Shown here: piece by piece, positions 53,903-63,459 of the stretch
Layout of the letters: each line of letters begins with the position of its first letter
Numbering within the stretch: the first letter of the stretch is position 1
Assembly (NCBI GenBank): GCA_914767715.1
Contig: OU612075.1
Coordinates: 11,158,001-11,222,000, forward strand
Origin: Membranipora membranacea
Taxonomy: Eukaryota; Bryozoa; Gymnolaemata; Cheilostomatida; Membraniporidae
Length of the DNA: 64,000 bases
Direction of reading: 5' to 3'
Notes under the pieces: model-generated
What the model was told of the DNA's origin: nothing
What the model saw: the letters and a program-made list of their open reading frames with translations, nothing else
Database searches by the model: none
Translations under genes and position numbers: made by a program

Positions 53903-56151
53903 ATGAAGTTCCTCCTGATCACAGCAGCTGCTGCTTTGCTTTGCCTGTCCGTTAGCGCCGAGTCGCCACCTGAAGAGTTAATGCTGATGGATGGATGCTT
54001 ATATGAAGACAGACTGCTGTCTACAGGCGATGTCGCATTCACGTAAGTGCTGAAACTGTTTGATAATGTTGCTGTCTATCTATTCAGACAATGACTGCAC
54101 CAAGGTGCATACTAGGAAGAGGTTGTAAAGTGACGACTATGTTTCCAAGTCATTAGTGTCGCTCTTCAACCTCGATAGCTTTAACCACTAAACAACTTCA
54201 TAAAAAAGGTGATCCAACAAATTGCTCAAACTACAGTCCTATTTCAATACTCAATGTCATATCCAAGATTTTGGAGAAGATTTTAGCTGCACAGATTAAT
54301 GAATTTTTTGAAACAAATCACATTTTTACTGACAGCCAATTCGGTTTTAGGAAAGGAAGAAATACTACGGGTGCAATAAATAAGTTGGTGGAAGATTTAT
54401 ATATAAATTTTAAGTCTAGCAAAATTACTCAGGGTATATTTTTAGACTTTTCTAAAGCTTTTGACACCATTGACCATGATATTTTAATACAAAAACTTAC
54501 TCTTTACAATTTTACAGAAAATTCAAAAGACTTCATGAAGTGTTATTTATCAAACAGAAAACAATTTGTTCAAATCAATGATGCAAAATCCTCATTTTTA
54601 ACCCTAAAAAAAGGTGTACCCCAAGGATCGGTCTTAGGCCCTCTGCTATTTTTAATTTTTATCAATGATCTGTTGAAGGCATCACCAAGCATGGAATACA
54701 TTTTATTTGCTGATGATACAAACATATTCTCCACAGAGCCATCCAAAATGAAAATTGAACTTACTAACATAGAAAACTGGTGTCTTGCAAATAAGTTGAA
54801 AATAAATTATGATAAAACTATTCAGATAATTTTTAGTGCACCAAACAAAAAACTTAATTTTAATGATTTTTCCCTCAATTTAAACAACATTCCTCTTCAA
54901 ATAAAACCGGATACAAAATTTCTTGGAATAACTTTAGACAGCAATATCTCATTCTCCAAACACATAGCTGAACTTGTTAGAAAACTGAATTTATGTTTGT
55001 TCATGATGCATGCCATAGCTCCTTACCTAGACCAAAAAACTCTTATTGACATATATTATACATTCTTTTATCCTCATTTAATATATGGTCTAGAGTTTTG
55101 GGGGCATGGAAACAAAACAGATTTAAAACGTGTTTTAATCATTCAAAAAGCAAGCCTAAGGGTCATACTCAAAATTAAACCAAATTCTCATGTCACAATG
55201 TATTTTGAAAAATTAAAAATTATGCCGATCGATATGCTATTCAAATATTCTATACTAAAATTGCTTTTAAAAACTTATAGTCCTGAAAAACTAGATGAAT
55301 TTTCAAAATCTCACAATTATCATACGCGATCAACTAAACTCAAACCAATTAAAACCAACAACAATAGAGGTGGAAGGTCCTTGTTGTGTAGTGGTATAGT
55401 GCTATACAACATATACCTATTGGGATGGGAGGCCGCTTCTCTGCCTGTTGCCGTGGCAGGTCTTGCTGGACGGCTGTGGGCGGAGGCCTAGGCTGGCTTC
55501 GGTTTGGCATGCTTCTCTGCCTTTTCGGTGGGGTCGTGCGGTAGGGGAGGAAAACTTGAGCTGGGCAGCCTTCACACTAGCCTTTGACTGGCTATCTGGT
55601 TGTCCCTTTGCCTTTTATAACCATTTATATTTTTTAAATAACCATCTTAGTATATTAATTTAGTGCAATAAAAGGTAAAAAAAAAAACCCAACGTGAGGC
55701 TTATCGTTACGAGACCGGAGCTGCAGTGACTGGTGACAGCGTCCTCTTGCATGGAGCTATTCCATACAGGAGGGTTCTTTTTTAAATTGTATAGATCAAT
55801 TAGTTACATCCCCCCAGACTTTTGCCCCCCGCCCGACAGCCCCCCTATATTTGGGTGACTTAATTTTAGCCAGCTTGCTGAGGTGGACAATCTTTATTCC
55901 TTGCAAATAATTTACTCTCATAGGGAAGGCAGGTTTTAATTCCATACCAAACCATGATTTATTGTTCTATGGGCTAACAAGCTGACATTGAATACCCTCA
56001 GATATCCATTGCTTATATCTGGTTGACTTGCTATTTTTGTAGAAGAAAGACACAATCTTGTGTGAAGTGTCGTGAAAATGGAAAGCTCCAGCATATCAAA
56101 GGGTTCAAGGCGTGCAGAAATGCAATTGGATCCTGGAAAAAATGGTGGTGA
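53903..56151 (+). CDS. P2: secreted VWC-like cysteine peptide, 82 aa, LINE in its intron
   Basis: Exon 1 53903-54042 (signal peptide MKFLLITAAAALLCLSVSA, then ESPPEELMLMDGCLYEDRLLSTGDV), phase-2 GTAAGT; exon 2 from 56043 after TTTTTGTAG, stop TGA 56149-56151. Mature pattern: C-x-Y-x(7)-G-D-V..SCVKC-x(8)-H-I-K-G-F-K-A-C-R-N-A-I, four cysteines, resembling the first half of a von Willebrand C domain. An in-frame ATG at 53885 would add six residues; the second Met matches P3 and P4. Exon 2 continues 14 nt past the stop to a donor at 56166, and a non-coding third exon starts at 56636 (AATAAA 56730). The intron is enlarged by the LINE at 54193-55687. Function unknown. Confidence 0.82.
54193..55687 (+). 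mobile_element. 5'-truncated CR1/Jockey-like LINE with open RT frame
   Basis: The frame from about 54193 to 55491 covers the RT core: KKGDPTNCSNYSPISILNV, SQFGFRKGRNTTGAI, KITQGIFLDFSKAFDTIDHD, LKKGVPQGSVLGPLLFLIF, ILFADDTNIFS (catalytic ADD), thumb FLGITLDSNISFSKHI and the C-terminal Y-T-F-F-Y-P-H-L-I-Y-G region. It lacks the endonuclease and ends in an A-run at 55677-55687. The last about 25 codons before the stop are GC-rich and look like 3' UTR read through. It sits in the P2 intron in the sense direction; P1 has no such insertion. Confidence 0.9.
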
Positions 56152-56165
56152 TTGGTGATAATAAG

Positions 56166-57329
56166 GTGAGTACTCCTACCAGCTGCTAGTCTAAGTCTTC
56201 AATAATGAAAGAGAGAATGCTCATCATATCGGCACGATGGAAGGGGGGGGGGGGGATTGGCTGAGGGTGGATTTGTTCACAGCATGTGGGGTGTCAAATA
56301 CTGCAAGAACTTAAAGTATCAGAAATGACTGTATGCATCAGGAACTGAATTGACCATTTCAGCTCCCGCAATGCACACAGCAATGATCCGCCCCTTCCCC
56401 CACACCAACCTGCATCAGATAACAAACTTTTGTGTAACCTATGTTTATCATATTCCTTATCGCAAGCATACATATATTATGTAATATTTGATTTGTACAC
56501 CATGAAAAACAATATATTATGTTATATAATATATAATATATAATATGCAATGTATAATTGATTAAACTGTTAGAAATCATCATTGATGTTTGAGCAATAA
56601 CTAGCTAACCCCATTCTTTGTCATTTCTTTACCAGGTGATGACTTCTCTAAGAAGAGGAAGCCGCTGACTGCGTTAGTCATTATTACCCATTTCTTGTAG
56701 TTTTGTTGAGAATATAAATAGAATAGAATAATAAAATGAAATGAAGCACTTAATCATATTTTGTTGTTAACCCGCCAGTCATCTCTATCATTTTTTAACT
56801 TTAACGGAGCCGATGTGTAGGATCCCAGTTTGACATCATTAGGAGATTGAATATAGTTGCATTCTCTGCAACGAAGAGGTGTTTAAATAACCGATATTTA
56901 ACAAGAAACTACCTAGAGAGGAACACGTACCCGGTTATGCAACTTACTGAAGAAAACAAAAGATTCAATTGCTATAATAATCACATCATCAACTAGGTCA
57001 AAGCAGGCAGACCTCTAAATAATCCTACAGCACACCATAGAAGTTCCAGGTCAACTTTGGAACAAATCAAAAGTAAATGTGCCCTAACAAAATCATTTCG
57101 AGTTTAGTCATTAAAAAAGTCAGTCAAAAGTGTGAAAGTATCATCAGCTGTGCCTAATTTTGGGTCTTGATTGAACATTTCAGGGAATTAGACACGGTTT
57201 CTAGTCGAGATACCGATAACTGTATCTTGCGTGATTTTTGCGCTCGTATCCCAGAGTAACTTTGCGTGTTTTGCAAAAGTGAGAAATAGCGAAACTTGTT
57301 GCTAGCAAGCATAGCAACAAGGCATTGAA
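56166..57329. other. P2 intron 2, 3' UTR exon and downstream
   Basis: Poly-G run at about 56238-56251 and a palindromic AT block at about 56507-56546 (TATAATATATAATATATAAT) lie in intron 2. The UTR exon at 56636-56750 is homologous to P1. Nothing coding from 56800 to 57329. Confidence 0.55.
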
Positions 57330-57527
57330 GACATTCTGTACGGTCTGGTAGCAATGCAAATATATATTTAGGAGCCTCAGCACAGCAGGTAGATGTTTAT
57401 AAATGTAGTAACTTATCACAGCAATAGCATGTTGATAGTATATATACGAATCATATGATCTAGGTAACTGACGTCATTGTAGCTACCCTCAACATTGCAA
57501 ATACCTAAAGTGCAAGTATTTCTGCAG
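57330..57527 (-). promoter_or_regulatory. Inverted copy of the peptide-family promoter without an intact gene
   Basis: On the minus strand it matches the P3 upstream region in order: ATACTTGCACTTTAGGTATT, TGAGGGTAGCTACAATG, GTCAGTTACCTAGATCA, ACATTTATAAACATCTACC and CAGACCGTACAGAATG. After the ATG the sequence no longer resembles P3 and soon stops (ATG TCT TCA ATG..TAG). It lacks the MITE that splits the P3 promoter, so it preserves the empty site. Confidence 0.75.
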
Positions 57528-57795
57528 CCGCAAAATATTAATCGCCAAAGAGAGGAATGAAGTAAAATGTGTCTAGAAAGAGGAACATTGAAGTCTGTGA
57601 GAGACCATGGCCTGAGAAAGATTCGCCATGATAACTTGGAGATATTCATAACTTGGAGATAGTCATAACTAGGATATAGCGATTATTTAACAGGCCACAA
57701 TTTCCCATAGGCTGGTGATACAGACCTGAGACCTGACCCCGCAGATATGTATAGACATGGGGATTTGACTATCTAGCTCAATATTGTGTCATGTC

Positions 57796-57826
57796 CATAG
57801 ATATAAAAACAGTTTTTATATCTATG
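57796..57826. mobile_element. 31-bp micro-hairpin insertion, CATAGA family
   Basis: Perfect 15-bp arms CATAGATATAAAAAC and GTTTTTATATCTATG with a single-base loop, flanked by GTCATGTC (57788-57795) and GTCATTTC (57827-57834), 7 of 8 identical. Confidence 0.75.
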
Positions 57827-58281
57827 GTCATTTCCCAATTCCTAGACAGATTCAAGCATATTGCTATGACGGGTTAGTTATTTGGGAAATGGTGAGGAAT
57901 CATAATTTGTCTGTCTAGTGCCCCGTAATGTCAGTGCTTCATTGTTTGCCAGCATTCTTCTGACTGTGGTCACATCTGCTTTGTTATATCCTGTTAACAT
58001 TTACCATCGGAGAAAAAAGTTAGTTTTTACTGACAGTTAGAGGACTGAGGCTGAAAGTCATTATAAAAAGGATGACATCATATCCTGTCCTTGTGGACTT
58101 GAAATTATAATGCATTTCACCTTATCTAATGTTGAAGTCTTTCAATATTCTCCATTTTAAATCAAACAAAAACCCTAGCCTGGGCAGGCTGTCGGGTGAT
58201 TCGAGAATTTGAGGGGTTGATGTAGGAGCTACACTTGCTAATTTTGTGTACCGGGTACATGATTTTCAATTCCTGTCAGAT

Positions 58282-58305
58282 CAAGGAGCTGGAGACAACT
58301 CCTTG
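58282..58305. mobile_element. 24-bp micro-hairpin insertion, CAAGG family
   Basis: CAAGGAG and CTCCTTG arms, flanked by exact 7-bp GTCAGAT (58275-58281, 58306-58312). A third GTCAGAT lies at 58362 because another hairpin sits next to it. Confidence 0.85.
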
Positions 58306-58312
58306 GTCAGAT

Positions 58313-58361
58313 TGGCCTTATCTCAAAGGCTTATCTGAAAGGGTCTTTGAGATAAGGCTAT
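58313..58361. mobile_element. 49-bp micro-hairpin insertion, AAGCCTT family
   Basis: Arms CCTTATCTCAAAG and CTTTGAGATAAGG, between GTCAGAT (58306-58312) and GTCAGAT (58362-58368). Two different hairpins have thus used the same 7-bp target. Confidence 0.8.
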
Positions 58362-58369
58362 GTCAGATC

Positions 58370-59321
58370 TGTTTTTAATGTTGAATAAACATGGGATAAA
58401 AATCAGGGCATTTCTTGTGAAAAAAATGTAGGGCTTGTAATTGCAGTAAAATTATTACACAATAGAGGGAGGGAGAGGGAGAGGCAACATATGTAGTGTC
58501 ACTGCCAGCTCCATTGTAGTTTAAGTGGGTGGCGTTACATTATCATACACCCAATTGAAATAGTGTAACATGGCTTATGTAATGCCACTAACTTGCAAAG
58601 CAGCGTCTAAGTACTCAGACTAGCTCGCTTGTGGCTATAGTTGTAATGGAATATTATATGAATTCAAAAGATCCAGAAAGCTCTCTTTTTGAACAAAAAT
58701 AAATCATTTGAGGCATAATATCTAGGTGAAAGGTTTGCATACAACATTACAGAGTTTTAGTAATTTTGTCTCTTGCTAGCTAAAACATTGCTAAAAATAT
58801 GGATGTGCTAGGAGCCAAACTCTTCCTCTCACGATTACTTTATCCTCGTGGGTAAGCTCTCAACTTGTCTAGCCAATTTTGGTGCTACCAAACATTGATA
58901 CATCCCCAAACAAGCTTTACCTGTATGACAAACAAATTGACTGACAGACTATTAGGATTATTCATGACAGATCATTCAGCCAGCTCATCATTATCACCAC
59001 ATTCCAATATTTAGAGTAGCTGGTAGATTACTACTCCCAGCAACCATTTTGTGCATCAGTTTTTGTCATGTTCATAAAATTAGCAGATTCTGCTCAGAAA
59101 CATTGCCAGACACTCGATACATTCTTGAGCTTTTGAGGGGTTGAAGGCTATCTGCAATACTTTTTGACACAAAATTGAGAATATTCACACATTTGAAAAG
59201 TCTGATAATAGATAGGGTGGAGGGTATCATAATTTCTGAGAGGACAGGATGCGTTTTTGTAGTGTTGTAAAAATCGGTTAAAGACTAACATATTCTTTGC
59301 GTGCAGCCTACTCTTAGCATT
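58370..59321. other. Intergenic, no gene seen
   Basis: A diffuse relative of the GTGGCATTACATTATCA hairpin lies at about 58528-58615. Otherwise unassigned. Confidence 0.5.
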
Positions 59322-59440
59322 GTCTAAGTGCGCAGACGTCTGCAATGCGAGTTAGTGGCATCACATTATCAAACACTGGAATTGAGTGTTTGATAATGTG
59401 ATGTCACTAACTCACGTTGCAGCCGTCAGAACATTTAGAC
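59322..59440. repeat. 119-bp near-perfect hairpin
   Basis: The arm from GTCTAAGTGCGCAGACGTCT through CACATTATCAAACACT pairs with AGTGTTTGATAATGTG..GCAGCCGTCAGAACATTTAGAC; the loop is GGAATTG. About 56 bp per arm with few mismatches. Inner half shared with 20449-20505, outer half with 5194-5256 and 18545-18594. Confidence 0.85.
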
Positions 59441-59765
59441 TCTTCTAAGCGTTGTCTGATGGTTAGAACATTTGACAACAGGTTATAACAAGCATATATG
59501 ACCATGGTCAGAAGGATGCTGGCAAACAATTAAGCACACTGACATTGCAGAACATTGGGGAAAAAAGTTATGATTTTTCACTGTTTGCCGACCGTCTTAC
59601 CCATGTAGTGATATGCTTGAATGTATTGGACTAGATAGTCAGAATCCCCATGTCTATACACATCTGTGGGTTCCGGTTTCAGGTCTGTATGACCAGCCTA
59701 CAAGAAACTAGACCTGAAAAATAATTACCTATATCCTAGTTATTTTTCTCCGCGCTTTTATGACA

Positions 59766-59992
59766 CAGGCCCGTAGTTCTAGGGGAGGCAGGGACGCTCT
59801 GCCTCCCCTAGAATTAAAGTTGCCCAAAAGTACTATAATTTCAGCTCATTTGGGACTTCGATATGCTATATGTATATGCTTTGGAGGCTGAGGAATAACC
59901 CCTGACTCCACTGGACCTTACCCAACCTGGTGTTACTTCACACCCGCAAGGATTGTCTCCTCCCCTATCATTTTTCCTAAGCTACAGCCCTA
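59766..59992 (-). mobile_element. MITE, CAGGSCCGTAGTT family, copy 5 (reversed)
   Basis: Starts CAGGCCCGTAGTTCTAGG, ends AGCTACAGCCCTA, flanked by exact TTATGACA (59758... 59765 and 59993-60000). Confidence 0.85.
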
Positions 59993-60182
59993 TTATGACA
60001 ATTTTCTCTCGGCCGCCATGATGTCTCACAGACGTCAATCTTCAATCTCTTCCTCTCAGCAATGATTATATTTTTGATAAATACTTGCACTTGTGGTATT
60101 TAGGATTGTGAGGGTAGCTACAATGTCAGTTACTTAGATCACATGATTCATATACTAACAACATGCTGTTGCTGTGGTAAGA

Positions 60183-60449
60183 CAGGGTCGTAGTGTCGGA
60201 AAAATTTAAGGGGAGGTGCAAAAACTTTGAGAGTGTGAAGTGGCCCCAGGTTGGGTGTTGTAAGCCCCTCCTGTAGAGCCTGAGGTTAATCTCCAGCCTC
60301 CAAAGAGTTTTAATGATGTAAATAGCAAATGGAAGTCCTGTATGAGCTGATTCTGACATTGAATATACAATTAAAGCATTTTTAGGCAACTCTATTGAGA
60401 ATTTTAGTGGAGGCAGAGCGCATCTGGCTCCCCTAGAACTATGGGCCTG
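60183..60449 (+). mobile_element. MITE, CAGGSCCGTAGTT family, copy 6, in the P3 promoter
   Basis: CAGGGTCGTAGTG..CTAGAACTATGGGCCTG, flanked by TAAGA (60178-60182, 60450-60454). It separates distal promoter motifs (TGAGGGTAGCTACAATG, 60110) from the TATA box (60461). The inverted promoter copy at 57330-57527 lacks it. Confidence 0.85.
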
Positions 60450-60460
60450 TAAGATACTAC

Positions 60461-60470
60461 ATTTATAAAC
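60461..60470 (+). promoter_or_regulatory. P3 TATA box
   Basis: ATTTATAAAC about 55 nt before the P3 ATG. It is conserved in the inverted promoter copy (57395-57404, minus strand) and, weakly, before P4 (ATTTTAAAAA at about 62463). Confidence 0.6.
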
Positions 60471-60521
60471 ATCTACCTGAGGCGCAAAACATATCATTGT
60501 GTCATTACCAGACCGTACAGA

Positions 60522-61199
60522 ATGAAGTGTGTTCTGAGTCTTGCTGTTATCTTAGCCATGTGTCTCTCCGTCACAGCAGATCCATTTGATCCATTTGGAG
60601 GAGATGTTGATATTGGAGGTTTAGGAATTGAAGCAATCAATGTTGTTGGAGCACAGGAATGCAGATATCAGGGAAAATTGATGAGTCATGGAGATATGAT
60701 CTACAAGTGAGTTACCTCCCTTTTAAGTCACCATACTTATAAATGAATGTGACTTATACAGTGTGGTCATGGCTTCTATTGAAGTCATGATAACCTCTTT
60801 TGCCTTCCTTGAATTGTTCGATCTTAACTTCATAAAAAATAAGTAAATAAAATAAGTGAGGTGACTTAATAGTAAAACAGTGTTTGTTTGATTGATTGAC
60901 CTAAAAAGATTGTGACAAAATATTAATTTGAATAATCAGTAGTCAGTAGCTCCCCAGACTTTTGCCCTCCGCCCGACGGCCCCCCGCGGGGGGGGGGGGT
61001 ATCAAATTGTGCATCTCCTTTAGACAAGCGATCCCATTAAAATTGCGACATCTCTCGTTGACATACCAAAACTTTTTGTAGAAAGAAGAGCAACTCCTGC
61101 GTGAAATGTTGGATGGGAGTGGTGAGAAACTTCAATGGAGCTTTCAGATGCAGAAACTCTATTGATAACATGAAGAAGATTCTCGCCAATAAGAATTAA
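60522..61199 (+). CDS. P3: secreted VWC-like cysteine peptide, 100 aa
   Basis: Exon 1 60522-60706: signal peptide MKCVLSLAVILAMCLSVTA, an acidic Asp/Gly-rich linker (DPFDPFGGDVDIGGL), then CRYQGKLMSHGDMIYK. Phase-2 GTGAGT. Exon 2 from 61082: KKSNSCVKCWMGVVRNFNG, AFRCRNSIDNMKKILANKN, stop 61197-61199. Mature protein has four cysteines in the arrangement C-x-Y-x-G-x(5)-G-D..C-x2-C-x(n)-C, like the start of a VWC domain but without its second half. The stop is 21 nt before a donor at 61221; the third exon (61620 to about 61720, AATAAA 61704) is non-coding. Probably an extracellular peptide; receptor or substrate unknown. Confidence 0.88.
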
Positions 61200-61220
61200 C
61201 GAAGCACCTGCCATGGACAG

Positions 61221-62340
61221 GTAAGGCTCGTCAATCAAAGATATAAAGTAGTATAGGGGGTTTGAATACATGCTCAACGATTTGGTGAAAGCCACCATAC
61301 TCCGGACCATAATGAAAACAAAAATATGAGAGTTATATGATATAATATTTTTGTCATAACCATCATAATGCGTTTGGCCAACACAGGGCTGATTTTCTTA
61401 TAATACAATAGGTTGGTTTTTGGCAGTAACCCTTCTGGGTTAGTTTAGTACAATTGGACACTCTATTCTCTATATGTTATTTCTGTTACCACGTAAATTA
61501 TATTATTATATTATTATATATATTAGGCTATTAATTGATTAGGATTTAAAAGTAAATAGTGGTAACGGTTATGACTGGTTGAATGTACTGACAGCATATA
61601 AAATATTCTCATTTTTTAGATTCGTCGGGATGGAGAACCATGAGCATATTCAACATTATCTACTTTTGTGTATTTATATTTGTATATACATTTTATTGTG
61701 TTGAATAAATTTGCAACAACAGAGATGAAGTTTTCTTCTTAACATTCCCAAAGAGCAGACAACAAGCGACTAAAATACCTGACATTAATGATGTGTTAGT
61801 GCAAAGCATTCACTGCTTAGTTTAGTATAACATTGTCCAAGAAATCTTAATACTGTGATGGTAGTGTTTCAGTTAGGATAGCCATTGGCCAAAACGCAGT
61901 GATACTATGTGGTTCAATTCTTTTGTGAGTTTCTTCATTAAAGCTGTAGCAGGGATGTTAGAACGATATGTTAGAGCCAGCAGAATTGTTCAAAGTTCGT
62001 CTACTTTGATTAATACCATACAAAGGTTCCCATTAAAAATTGATTTATGTTCATGAAAGATGGACAGCTAGAGATGCTGCCTCACATAAATGAACAATCT
62101 CTGATTGCAACTGACAAAAATGTGTAATATCACCCAAAAAGTTACTGGGTGTAGCGCAACATCTCCCTGTGAACCTTTTTCTTTGGTTCTATAATTTTTT
62201 TTCTGATTTTGGAAGCTTTCATTGTTGATGAACAATCGACAGCTGTATGAATCGGTTGTTGGGTGGAGGAGGAAGAGTTTGGTCTCGTCTCACAGCCAAA
62301 GACAATGCGGTATCCTCATTAAAGAAGCCTTTCTCCGATG
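61221..62340. other. P3 intron 2, UTR exon and spacer to P4
   Basis: Holds the P3 UTR exon (61620-61720). The remaining spacer has no gene. GCCCTCCGCCCGACGGC near 60965 (in intron 1) is also found in the P2 intron at about 55828. Confidence 0.55.
61704..61709 (+). terminator. P3 polyadenylation signal
   Basis: AATAAA in TTGAATAAATTTG, about 85 nt into the third exon. P4 has the same context (GCTGAATAAACTTTG) at 63441-63446. Confidence 0.75.
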
Positions 62341-62523
62341 ATTGATATTTTTGCGGTTAAAGAAATACCTGCACTTGTGGATTTTTAACAAATATGAGGG
62401 TAGCTTTAATGATTTCAGTGACCAAAATCATACCACTCAGATAAGTATCAACCTCATACTCAATTTTAAAAATCCACCTGAGGCTCCGAAACGTATTATC
62501 ATATCACTTGCAAGTTTAACAGA

Positions 62524-63137
62524 ATGAAGTGTCTTCTGAGTCTTGCTGTTATCTCAGCCTTGTGTCTCTCTCTAAGGGCAGCATCACCATTTGATGATGA
62601 TTTGATTTTCGGAGATTGTGTGGATGTCGGAGATTTAGGAGACGGTGTAAACTCGGCACAGGAATGCATATACGAGGTAGTACCAATGAATCATTGTGAT
62701 ACGATATACAAGTGAGTTACCTGCCATAATACCTACCTCTTAAGCCACCATTTATCTCGAATGAAGGTGACTTATAAATTAAAGTGACTTATATAATGTG
62801 GCCGCAGCATCTACTTAATTATGAACAGTTTGTTAAGTCTTTTTTAAATCTCGGCGCCTGCTATGTGTGGTGTTACATCCTGATAAAAGAATATTTATAT
62901 CAAGCTCTAAACAGACACGATTTGATAAGAAGCATATTATAACAAATGCCAAAAAAAGTGTAGTCTTAGCTTTTAACTCCTTCATTGACATGCTGACAAA
63001 GTTTTTGGACATTTTGTAGAAAGCAGAGTGATTCCTGTGTGAAATTTTGGGAAGGTGAAGTTATACACTTCGAAGGACTTGCTTATTGTAGACGTGCTAT
63101 TTCTAATATGGAAAAGCTTCTAGGTGATAAGCCTTAA
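62524..63137 (+). CDS. P4: secreted VWC-like cysteine peptide, 101 aa
   Basis: Exon 1 62524-62711: signal peptide MKCLLSLAVISALCLSLRA, an acidic linker with an extra Cys (FGDCVDVGDLGD), then CIYEVVPMNHCDTIYK. Phase-2 GTGAGT. Exon 2 from 63020: KKQSDSCVKFWEGEVIHFEG, LAYCRRAISNMEKLLGDKP, stop 63135-63137. Compared with P3, the second Cys of SCVKC is Phe, and two new Cys have appeared (GDC, NHC); the mature protein has five, so pairing must differ or leave one free. Donor 63159 follows the stop by 21 nt; the non-coding third exon starts at 63360 with AATAAA 63441. Tandem paralogue of P3, 2 kb downstream. Confidence 0.87.
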
Positions 63138-63440
63138 TAAAACACCTGTCAAAGATAGGTAAGGCTCTTCAATGATATAACTTAGAGAAGGGGCCCAGAC
63201 TTGAGTGCCAAAGTGGTCTGGGACCTAGTAGTACCATAAAATTGCTTGCTCAACAAAATAAAAAAATAATACTGCTATTAGACCATGTGATCATTTAACT
63301 GCCACATGTAGGTAAGGTTAGATTGACTGACAACTTAGCAATTCTTTTCTCATTTTTAGATATGCTGGAATACTGATCAACCGCGAGCTTATTCACCATT
63401 TCCTACTTTTGCATTATAATTTATACGTTAGAATGTGCTG

Positions 63441-63446
63441 AATAAA
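63441..63446 (+). terminator. P4 polyadenylation signal
   Basis: AATAAA in the third, non-coding exon (63360 to about 63460), in the same context as in P3. Confidence 0.75.
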
Positions 63447-63459
63447 CTTTGAACAAAAA

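Noticed and set aside
55420-55491. GC-rich C-terminal extension of the LINE protein
   Set aside because: After the conserved RT end, the composition changes abruptly to GC-rich; it reads as LINE 3' UTR rather than protein.
61020-61310. Minus-strand 96-codon frame
   Set aside because: Antisense to P3 exon 2, whose frame, splice sites and family conservation are clear.
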